A DNA stretch of 64,000 nucleotides from assembly GCA_025331445.1 (NCBI GenBank), contig JAIWNE010000027.1, positions 124,001-188,000 on the forward strand, read 5' to 3'. The number at the start of each line of letters is the position of its first letter. The stretch's first letter is position 1. This document shows positions 22,425 to 31,511 of the stretch, one piece after another. This DNA comes from Blakeslea trispora. Lineage: Eukaryota; Mucoromycota; Mucoromycetes; Mucorales; Choanephoraceae. The translations under genes and the position numbers were made by a program. Under the pieces are notes generated by a model that was not told where the DNA came from, ran no database searches, and saw only the letters and a program-made list of their open reading frames with translations.

Positions 22425-23325
22425 TTGTCTATGTTGATATACAGCAACAACAGAAAGGAAGTAAAGGGAAAAGAGAGAAAGGGAGGAGATACAAATAAAA
22501 AGAAAAAAGGCGGAGAAAAAAAAAGGGCCAATTAAAAAAAAATAAAAAAAATCTAAAAGTAGTTCTTTGTTAATTGGAAAGAAGCTTCCCACGTCATTGG
22601 CCTCAAGGGTTGATATCTGTTGTATTTTCTAGTGTAGATGAAAGCCTCTTATCTCAATTAAACTGGAGAAAAGCAAATAAGGGTCAACTCTGTCGGATGG
22701 CGCCTATTCATTAAGCGAGGCGAAAAAAAAAGAGAGGGATAAAAGCTAAAGAATACTACTACAATAGGTTGTATACCTGATTACTTGGCAGATAAGCCTA
22801 TTGGCGTTCATCTATTGTTATGTGAACAAGACATCCAATGAAAGTATGTCTAGACACAATAGACTATTAATACGTTGAAAGAACGATGTTTGTCGGTCTA
22901 CTTTAGTGATCGAAACGTCCTTTCTCTTTAAAGTAAAACGTTTGTTTCACAACTTCCAAAAATGGGTGTTTATTTTAAGTTTAGTTTTTGCATTAAAAAG
23001 GACTTTAATCATAAAAGAGCTCTTTTCTTCATCTTTGGCCCCTTCAGGACTACTGTTGTTTACCAAGATTAAGCTCTATCGAGTAATCTCTGCTCCTAGA
23101 CGCTTTCCTGATCTTTTTCTATCTGTTCCTTTTCATAGCCAATGGCTTCTTTCTATGACTAAATTCATATGAGTTTGCTATTTTAACAATAGCTCATTTG
23201 TTGAAATAACATCATTTGAATTCATGTGCTTTAAGGATGATTGTGATTTTGCAAGATTTATTATTGTTACGTGGTCCTGGCTATTTTATAAGAAGCAAGT
23301 CAAAAGAAAAAGAGAGGATAGAATT
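22425..23325. other. Intergenic region, no supported gene
   Basis: AT-rich leader space for the CNH-like gene on the left and 3' flank of the DDX42-like gene on the right. Open frames here are short and biased. A GGATGGCGCC element at about 22694 stands out in composition but I cannot assign it. Confidence 0.4.
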
Positions 23326-25906
23326 TTATTGCCATCGACTTGGCTTGGATGGTCTGGAAGGCTCTGTGCCCAAACCACCTGTGCTTGATCTTTGGAAATT
23401 GATAGGCTCCATATTAGCATTTCCTCTATAATTCATGTTTCCTCGACCTCTTCCTCGACCACGACCACGACCCCGATGACTACGTGCATCTCTAAAACGT
23501 GGATTTTTCATGGCTAATCCTAAAAGTTCAGGTGGTACAATCTGTCCTGAAGTCTCTAAATGTCGCACAAGTTCTCCTGCAAACTTGTCTTCTTTTTGGG
23601 TCATCAAGGTGTAAGCTGTACCCTTCTCACCTGCTCGACCTGTTCTGCCTACACGATGGGTATGTGAATCAATGTCTCGAGCCACATCATAATTAATGAC
23701 TGTCTTGACTGTCTTGATGTCTAGACCACGAGCAGCCACATCAGTAGAGACCAAAATCTTCACCTTGTTGGTTTTGAAATCTCGCAAGACCTTTTCTCGT
23801 TCAAATTGTTGTAGATCACCATGTAATGCAACACCTGAAAATAGTTTGGTGAGTTGTATTGTTTAAGAAAAAAAATTTGTGAGATGATTTACATTCAAAG
23901 TTGGCAGCATTTAGATTACTAGAAAGCATATCTACAGCATCTTTTCTACCGACAAAAATAATGACACTGCCATCTTTTTTTAAAGATAAATTAGCATGTT
24001 TTTCACTTGTATGAAATATCACCAATATTACCAATACAAAAACCAGTTAGATGATGAATAAGCCAATTCCATTTGTAATCGTCTTGTTCAAACAATTGAA
24101 CAATCTGTGTAATATCTTCATTGGCTTGACCTGTAGTGCCTACATTAATTCTTACAGGATCCGAGGTCACATTCCGAGCTAAGGCTTCAATTCGTTTTTG
24201 AAATGTAGCACTGAACAAAAGAGCTTTTTTTAAAAGAAGCACAGATAGGTTTGGGTGGAAATAGGATGTTGTTATTGTTGTGGTGCGTGTGTATGTGAAT
24301 ACTAGCTTATCTCAAAATAGACGAAATATAATATCCTTACTCTGTCTATCAGGTCTAACATTGTCACAAACTGATCTCACCTGTGGTTCTATCCGATCCC
24401 ATCACGCATTAACATGTATTGCACAAGGATAGCAACTAGACTTACCGAAACCAAGATCAAACATTCGATCTGCTTCATCCAGCACAAGGTAACTCACTCG
24501 CTTTAAATTGGTAGCCTTCATTTTGATCATATCAATCAATCTACCGGGTGTAGCCACCAAGATTTCTACTGTGCCACTTCGCAAATCCTTGAATTGCTCC
24601 AATTTAGAGGCACCACCATAAACAGCAGCCACTCTAATATCTGTCTTTTAGCCTCCTCCCCCTACCACTTGAGAAAAAAGTTTTCCAAAAAAAAAAGAAC
24701 TTATCCTTACTTGAGTCCATAAGCTTTTGCAAACTTTCTAGCTTCTTGATAGATCTGAATAGCCAATTCACGTGTGGGTGCCAAAATCAAGCCAATGGGA
24801 CCATCCCCTTTGGTCAGCTCTTGTTGGTCCATGATATGAATCAACATGGGCAACACAAAGGCAGCCGTCTTACCAGAACCTGTCTTGGCAATGCCTATAA
24901 TATCTCTCCCACTCAAGGCTACTGGAATAGCTTGCTTCTGAATAGCTGAAGGCTCAGTATAGCCTGCCTTGATGACGGCATTCATCAGGTCGTCATCAAA
25001 ACCAAAATGACCAAATGAGATGCAAGGCTTGACAATGTCCTGTCCTGTCACATGCAAGCCAAGTTCTTGACGAATGGCTCTTACACGATTGGCATCAAGG
25101 GCAGCAATATCTGGGTGTTCTTCATAAAAGTTCTTTTCAATCTCAATATAGTCCATGGCATCGTGGTTAATACGGGCAAGAGGTTCAATTTCTTTCTTTG
25201 TAGGTTCAAGCGCATCTTCATCGAGTTCATCGAGACGAGCATCGATGGCTGCTGCAGTAGCATATACTTCGTCATCAGAGTTGGCATTCTTATTGACGGA
25301 TCAGTTCAAGAAAAAAAAAAAAGAAAGAAATGACTAACTTGAAGCTTACCTCATCATATTCAGGTATAGGTTGATTGGCATTGCCTACAGTAACACCTTT
25401 TTCCTTCATGTGGCGCATGTAACTTTCAAGATCGTCTTCATCTTCAATATCGTCTCTTCGAATCTTTTTATCTGTAAGTATGCACATGATTTGTATAGGG
25501 TAGGATTACCTTGGGTTCTGCTTTTGAGGTTTTTACTTGTTCACTCATGTCTGCCATAAAAGCATCTAAAGGATCGTCTTCTTCATTGTTGTCTTGCTTT
25601 GGTTCATTGGGTGTTGTCATTTGGGTTGTGGTATCTGCTTTTATTTTTTTTGGAGGGGAGTTGTTCAGATCGTATTCAACCTATCTGTGTGTGTGTGTCT
25701 ATATGCTTATTTTTTTTCTTTTTTACCTATGCCTGCAATAGCTAATAATTCATCTTGGTCATCGTCGATAAAAGCAGGTCTTTGTCTCTTCTTGGGTTCT
25801 TCAGGTGCATCTGTAGCTTTTCGTTTTGAAGGATCTTCTTTATTGGTTTTTTCGATGGGAAGCCAAAATTGAACTTTTTGAGGCCACCTTTTTGCTGTTG
25901 AAACAT
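23326..25906 (-). CDS. DDX42/SF3b125-type DEAD-box RNA helicase
   Basis: A multi-exon gene of about 655 aa. My exons: 25906-25888, 25837-25727, 25637-25510, 25463-25350, 25288-24711, 24633-24446, 24388-24341, 24223-24032, 23973-23893 and 23834-23326. After an acidic N-terminus ([16 protein letters not shown]) comes [13 protein letters not shown], specific for DDX42. The core motifs are all present: AKTGSGKT (about residue 255), [27 protein letters not shown] and HRVGRTGR. The tail is an RG-rich run. DDX42 associates with the U2 snRNP factor SF3B1 during branch-site recognition; a nuclear splicing role is inferred. Several acceptors are unusual A-rich AAAAG sites, chosen because only they keep phase and alignment. 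The first intron (50 nt, GTGGCC donor) is uncertain. Confidence 0.9.
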
Positions 25907-26261
25907 GTTATCTTTCAAAAAGAAAGAAAGAAAGAAAAAGAAAAAGAAAAAAAAAATGCAATGTGCCAATTGGTCAAATTTGCCAGAGCCTACAAGTTCA
26001 TTTGGAAAATTACAGCCTAATGTATTGAATGGATTATTTTGTTCTTGTATACTTCTTGACGCTTAATTGATGGAATAGCTTTATTGATTGTTGGCGATAG
26101 AAAAAAGAAAACCAAAATCACACTGAATATCAGTGTACAGTCAGAAGCCTCTAGAATGTTGCTTATGTTTAGTGGCTAGGGCAAAAGGTGTTCTTGATAT
26201 AACTTTGAATAATGACAGACAGTGATGCTGTTGTTATTTCTTATCTGGACAACATACAAGA

Positions 26262-26392
26262 AGTCGCTTGATTCAAGAATTTGTTTGATATAAAAGCAAA
26301 TCCCCTTTGAACTTATCATCACTTTAAACGTGAATATGCCATTCCGTTGAAGAGTAACATTTCTCAAGAATATAAACACTTCTTAAGCAGTG
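26262..26392. repeat. Short dispersed repeat, copy B (candidate MITE)
   Basis: Shares with 2964-3081 the blocks TGATATAAAAGCAAATCC, GTTGAAGAGTA and TTTCTCAAGAATATAAACAC, in the same order, with a 13-nt longer middle. Its ends are AGTCGCTT and AAGCAGTG, an imperfect inverted pair. Confidence 0.5.
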
Positions 26393-26900
26393 ATGATACA
26401 CACTAAAAGTTTTCGTTTAAAGACTTTAGAGTAATGGCATAAAACACAACAGAAACAAGTTGTCTATATGACTTGGGTGCTAGACAAGATATGTAAATGA
26501 CTGGATAAACTAATTACAATAAATGTCTCCTGTTTCTTTTTCTAAAAAAAAAAAAATTAACTGGTGTTAATGCAGATTGACATCATGTGATTTCCTAAAT
26601 AAATCCTCTCCTATACACGTCTCAGATTCGATTGATTGTCAGCCAAGGAATAATACCTTCTAACTAGCAAGAGGAATGTGAGTAAGAATATTGCTGTCTA
26701 TCTTTGGGACTCTGACTCTAAATTACTATTGCCTTTTTGTCAAGTGATAGCCATCTATTTCTGGAAATGGTGTATACAATATTTAAGGAGTGTGCTTAAA
26801 ATAGAAATCAAATGGCCTCTTTCTTGGCCCTTATTGGTGTAATTTTCAGTTTCCTCTTTGGAAAATAATTTTTATAGAACTTGAAGCAAGAAAGAAAAGC

Positions 26901-26935
26901 CACGTGAGGGAGATGATTGGCTGTTATTTGATTGG
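26901..26935 (+). promoter_or_regulatory. Candidate promoter cluster: CACGTG and two ATTGG (CCAAT) boxes
   Basis: CACGTG lies at 26901-26906, followed by ATTGG at 26916-26920 and 26931-26935, about 90-120 bp before the ATG at 27024. This spacing suits a bHLH plus CCAAT-box promoter. It could serve the 72-aa gene. Based on motifs only. Confidence 0.35.
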
Positions 26936-27023
26936 TCATTGATAACACGCACTGACTATTTAAATTGACTTGACTATTATTTATTTATTATTTTTTTTCT
27001 TTATCTCTCTCTTACAAGTTATT

Positions 27024-27242
27024 ATGGCATTCTTCCAAACTGATATTGATCCTATCTATTTACGTGAACAACACAGACAAGTTGTGGCAAGCGAGAAACA
27101 AGCAACAAAACAAATTCAACAAGAAACAGCCCAACACCAAACTTTTTTTCAGTTTCTCTTTAGTTCAACACCTCTCGAGATCAAACCAAGATCGACCATC
27201 ACAACTGCTTCCATGAACAGGCTTGTCTCTTTCCACCTATAA
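27024..27242 (+). CDS. Small hypothetical protein, 72 aa
   Basis: An intronless frame from an ATG preceded by a long pyrimidine tract, as at other starts in this window. It reads MAFFQTDIDPIYLREQHRQV, then a Gln/Glu/Lys-rich helix (SEKQATKQIQQETAQHQTFF) and a short hydrophobic patch FQFLFSSTPL. I recognise no family. The balanced composition, well-placed CACGTG/CCAAT cluster upstream and T-rich 3' flank make a real small gene plausible. A cytosolic or membrane-peripheral helix is all that can be suggested. Confidence 0.5.
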   Translation: MAFFQTDIDPIYLREQHRQVVASEKQATKQIQQETAQHQTFFQFLFSSTPLEIKPRSTITTASMNRLVSFHL

Positions 27243-27932
27243 AGATACCCCCCTCCTTCTCTTATTGGTGCTCTTCTTGGTGCCCTCCTTTCAATATCCC
27301 ATCTTTATTGTTTTATTTGTTGTAGACTAGCATTAATTTCTTTCTTTTTTGTAAATAATAAATCATTTCTCAGGCACATTGACTTTTGTGTAGCCTAATA
27401 CCCCCTCCTCCTCCTCCCCTTTGCTCTCATGCTTTATCACTTGATGTTATTTGCCTCCTTCTTTTATTACATTTCTCGTAACAATAAAACACTTGTAATA
27501 GTTGGTTTACATGCTAACATCAAGATGGTGTTCTATCAAAATACAGCTATTTAAAATAGCACTACTGACTTTCTAAATAAATGCTTAATATACGTGAATG
27601 ATGAACAGGAACTTATGCAGTTGTGATTACTAAAAAAGGACTAGAGACATGAAGTGGTAAATACTTGACTATAGTAAACACAAACTAATAAGAATAACAA
27701 AAAAAAAGATATTGTTCTATACAAGTCTTGTAGTTAAGAAAAAAAAAAGAACCAAGCTGATGGACTTGTATAGTAGGACGATAAAAATGACTGCATAGAG
27801 TAGCCTTCAAACGTCCTTGAAATTAGATAAATTCAATTTCCGCTCAAATTTTTTCTTTTGCTTCCGTTCAACTCTCACTTTCGAGATCATCTAGATTCTG
27901 TTTATACTATTCTTCTTTAGACGCGTACCATT
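27243..27932. other. Intergenic, with an 11-bp inverted repeat
   Basis: This is 3' flank of the 72-aa gene and promoter of the prefoldin gene. CTATACAAGTC (about 27717) and GACTTGTATAG (about 27763) form a perfect inverted pair around an A-rich loop. A C6 run lies at 27248-27253. No gene is seen. Confidence 0.45.
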
Positions 27933-28476
27933 ATGGCTTCCAAGCGACCTTCCGATGCTGAATTGACTCAAAAGGTACATGCTTAAAAAAAAAGAAAGAG
28001 ACATTTTCGCTCGGGCAAAACAACTCATCCTTTTCTTACAGTACAATCAATACAAGAACGAACTTCAACAATTAGCTCAAAAAGTGGGTGAATTAGAATC
28101 AGAAGTAGAAGAACACAAGTAAATAGAGGGCAAACATAGCCTGAACAAACAAAAAGGAAAGGAGAGAGAAATGCAAAAACTGATGGTTGTTTGTTAGACT
28201 TGTCATTGACAGCATTTCACCACTTGAGCCTGAAAGAAAGTGCTTCCGTATGGTGGGTGGTGTATTGGTTGAGAGAACTGTCAAGGAAGTTTTGCCTGCT
28301 TTAGAAACAAACTACAGTGGTGTAAGTTGTGTTTGAAAATAGGAGAAATGTGTCTCTAAAGCTCTTGATAGATCAAACAAGTCATTGAATCATTATTACA
28401 ATCTTACAAGCGTAAAGAAGAAGAGTTTGTTGAGTTCCAAAAGAAGTACAACATTCAAGTTGTTTCTAAGCAGTAA
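27933..28476 (+). CDS. GIM4: Prefoldin subunit 2 (GIM4)
   Basis: Four exons (27933-27974, 28042-28118, 28198-28321, 28372-28476), all phases consistent, give 115 aa, the usual size. The protein is a beta-prefoldin: an N-terminal helix (YNQYKNELQQLAQKVGELE), the hairpin core (ISPLEPERKCFRMVGGVLVERTV) and a C-terminal helix (IKQVIESLLQSYKRKEEEF). Prefoldin is a cytosolic hexamer that passes unfolded actin and tubulin to the CCT chaperonin. The core sequence is typical for subunit 2. The gene is flanked by AT-rich DNA and has no close neighbour. Confidence 0.94.
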
Positions 28477-30341
28477 AATAAATGGCTTTAAGAGTAAATA
28501 TGTAGAAGAAGATAGTGTTTGTTTAGTTCAGTTATGGTTGGATAAAGTACACCCGGATGAGGGGGAAGGGATTTGAGGATCAACTTGTTTTGGGTTGGTG
28601 GTTTGCCTTTTTTTTCTCTACAGAGTGATATTGTATGTATGCATAGTCGATAGAGCCCATCCAATGTTGCTTAGGTAGGAATGCCAGTATTTGGAAACAA
28701 CAAACACAATAAATCCGCTATACACTTGTTGGTACTGTAGATGTTCAAGAGAGTCTACAGGTGTTATTTGTCTGCAGCAACCACACATCTATTGTTGAAT
28801 AAAGAAAGAGAGAAATACTGTCAATCCATTTATAGAGAAACATATTTTATGAGAGACCTGTTTGTTCTTTTTTTTTTACTCATCACACTTGTACTGCTTT
28901 GGAAAAAGAAAAGCTAGTGCAGACTTTGAGATGGTTGAATTTGATTTGATGAGTCTCTCACAATAACAATAAAAAAAAAAGAGATGAAGGGATGTCTTGT
29001 TTAAGTGTTAATACTTACTGAGTCTCTGTTCATTGTTGTACATCTCATTAGTTGTTTTCCAGAAAAGAAATAGGTACAAGTTAAACAAAAACTGGAATAA
29101 AAGAAGATTCAAATCTTTGATGCTAAAGAATCCTCTTAAACGTGCTGAGATTCGTTTGGTAATCGACTACTCTTTCAATAATGCTATATTTCACATCAAT
29201 TCCAAAGCCAAAAATGCACAAACTAATTGTAAAGCAGCTATTACAAAGGGCTTTGTTGGTGCAAGTAATGAGTTATTTATTAGTAAAACACGACATAAAA
29301 GAAAACAAATGAGCATTTCTTTATATAACAAAAGTAGTTTGAGTCAATCTTGAATAACCAATCTTTGACTGGTCCTTATTCCCCCTTGGAGAGGAATTTT
29401 CTATGACTTGCATTGCAATTGCACCTTTCCTTGCCAGCATCTGTACCACTAGTCAATATATGGGCTATGTGATGAATGTTGTCAAAGAAAGCCTCAGACT
29501 TCTTGAATTTAGTCGTAATTTATGATCTTTTGTCAAAGAAACATGGTGTGACGATAAGAAGTCATTCCAACTTGTCAAGGCAAAATATAGTTTTGTTTAA
29601 CATGTTTATTTCGAAAACAAACTTGTAATTGGATCTTGAAGTTTGTTGTAAATCTTTCTCTTTTACTAAGAAAGTGCAATAAAATCCAATGAATAAAACA
29701 CTATATTTACACAAGTCCCTCACAAAACTCATCCCTTGCCTTTCTTTTCGTTGAAACAATCTCATTACTCAATTGCAAGCTTATTCAATTCCAAAAAAAA
29801 AATCCAAGAAAAATCAAACAATTTAATAGGTCAGTCTATGTCTTTTTACCAAAGTTCTAAATAGTTTTATTGTACGGTATATGATTTGTGAACTGTGCAA
29901 AAAAAAAAATATGTGATCATATTCGATGCAAACTGAATGGCTCTGTTTCAGAAGAATAATAATCATTGAGCTGGACAATAAAAAAATCTGTCATGAAGAA
30001 ATTTTATCCGATTAAAATTTGAAAATGACAATCTCAGCCAGTTATAGGATTTTAAAAAAAAAAGAAGAAAGCAAGGGGGGTTCAAACAATAAGGTACAAG
30101 GCACCAAGATACTTTCTTCATGCCCTATTGTATTCAAATCCCAACCCTGACTTGATGTTATTGATTGTTGACATGACTTTTATTACGAGATGTCATTCTC
30201 GAACGTTCCTGTGTAACGCCAGACTAAAAAGAGTTAATGTACTTTACAGATCTCGATTACAAATCGGCTGCCATAAATTGAAGTATTTTTTTTTTCTGTC
30301 AGACCTTTCATTTCTTTCTTTCTTTCTTTTGAAAATTACAA
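28477..30341. other. Intergenic region, no confident gene
   Basis: Contains a weak coding-like frame at 29033-29353 and a G6 run at 30075-30080. A CTTT-type microsatellite (30309-30330) lies immediately before the oxidoreductase start. Confidence 0.45.
29033..29353 (+). pseudogene. Coding-like fragment, unrecognised (about 106 aa)
   Basis: The frame reads plausibly from about 29110 on (LKRAEIRLVIDYSFNNAIF, KAAITKGFVGASNELFISKT) but lacks a convincing start or promoter and I know no family for it. It may be a remnant of a mobile element or a missed exon. Weak support. Confidence 0.2.
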
Positions 30342-31427
30342 ATGCAACAAGAAACAAAGGCCATTTTATCTCCAATTAAGGTTGGAAATCTCGAGTTACA
30401 ACACAGAGTTGTCATGGCTCCTCTTACAAGATTAAGATCTTCAAAAGAGGGCGTACCTACCGACTTGCAAGTTGAATACTATTCACAAAGAAGCTCGCCA
30501 GGCGGATTGATTCTAACAGAATGCACTGCTGTAAGCTCTACTGCTGTGGGTTATCCCTACGGTCCTGGAGTCTATAGCCAAGAGCAGATCGAGGGCTGGA
30601 AGAAAGTGACAGACGCAGTCCACAAGAAGGGTGGTCATATCTTTTTGCAGCTCTGGCATAGCGGTCGTACAGGTAAAAGCGATCTTCATCCCAACAAGGA
30701 ACAAGTAGTATCTGCCTCCCCTATTGCCATTACTGGTACCGGTATCTTGGGTGAAGGCTTTGAGCTTCCAAGAGCTCTCGAGACCGATGAAATCCCAGGC
30801 ATTGTAAACGATTTTGCACAGGCTGCTCTCAATGCTATTAAAGCCGGGTTTGATGGTGTCGAGATTCACTCTGCCTTTGGCTATCTGTTGGACCAATTCA
30901 TCAATACCTCCAGTAATCATCGAACTGATCAATATGGTGGCTCAGTAGAGAACAGATGCCGTTTTACTCTTGAAGTGGTCAAGGCTGTGACGAATGCTGT
31001 TGGTCCTAAGCGAACTGGTATTCGTGTGTCTCCTGGTGGTGGTGATTTTCACGATGCAACAGAGGAATCTCCTGTAGAGACATGTAGCTATCTATTGTCT
31101 CAGTTACAACAACATTATCCCGACATGGCCTATGTGCATTTTATGGAAAGAAGACAGGGCAAAGACTTGGAAGAAGACTTGGCAAACCCTTATAGACGTA
31201 TTTGGAAAGGACGTGTTATCTCGAGTGGTTTTTCATCATCTGTGGAACATGCTGTTGAATATGCAGACAAGACAGGTGACTTGATTGCATTTGGACGAGC
31301 TTTTATTGCAAACCCTGATCTCCCACGTCGCATCAAACACAACCAACCTCTCAATCCTTTTGACTATGCTACATTCTACACTCATGAAGCAAAGGGATAT
31401 ACGGATTATCCCGAATTTAAAGAGTAG
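30342..31427 (+). CDS. Old-yellow-enzyme family NADPH oxidoreductase (FMN)
   Basis: A 361-aa intronless TIM-barrel flavoprotein of the OYE/12-oxophytodienoate reductase family, which reduces activated C=C bonds of enones using FMN and NADPH. The start VGNLELQHRVVMAPLTRLR gives the FMN-binding MAPLTR. QLWHSGRTG, the FDGVEIHSA block and DQYGGSVENRCRFTLEVV follow, then the C-terminal FMN phosphate site LIAFGRAFIANPDLPRRI. The active-site signature is normally H-x-x-N-x-Y. Here it is H176-S-A-F179-G-Y181, so the substrate-binding Asn is replaced by Phe while His and the catalytic Tyr remain. The physiological substrate is unknown. It ends 84 bp from the convergent Fab1 gene. Confidence 0.92.
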   Translation: MQQETKAILSPIKVGNLELQHRVVMAPLTRLRSSKEGVPTDLQVEYYSQRSSPGGLILTECTAVSSTAVGYPYGPGVYSQEQIEGWKKVTDAVHKKGGHIFLQLWHSGRTGKSDLHPNKEQVVSASPIAITGTGILGEGFELPRALETDEIPGIVNDFAQAALNAIKAGFDGVEIHSAFGYLLDQFINTSSNHRTDQYGGSVENRCRFTLEVVKAVTNAVGPKRTGIRVSPGGGDFHDATEESPVETCSYLLSQLQQHYPDMAYVHFMERRQGKDLEEDLANPYRRIWKGRVISSGFSSSVEHAVEYADKTGDLIAFGRAFIANPDLPRRIKHNQPLNPFDYATFYTHEAKGYTDYPEFKE

Positions 31428-31511
31428 TTTATTTTGTACAGCATCTATCTATTTATATTTACCATAGAATTCTTTATACATTATTATGTACATTAATAAA
31501 AAAAAAGAGAC

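Larger units (their letters stand above)
25907..27023. other. Divergent intergenic region with repeat copy B
   Basis: The region separates the DDX42-like gene and the 72-aa gene. It carries copy B of the short dispersed repeat (26262-26392) and, nearer the right gene, a CACGTG/ATTGG cluster. No gene is supported. Confidence 0.5.

Noticed and set aside
24003..24034. 37-38 nt intron in the DDX42-like gene with non-canonical ends
   Set aside because: At first three very short introns seemed out of phase by one base. Using A-rich acceptors further downstream (for example 23974) gives introns of 46-89 nt, correct phase and better family alignment.
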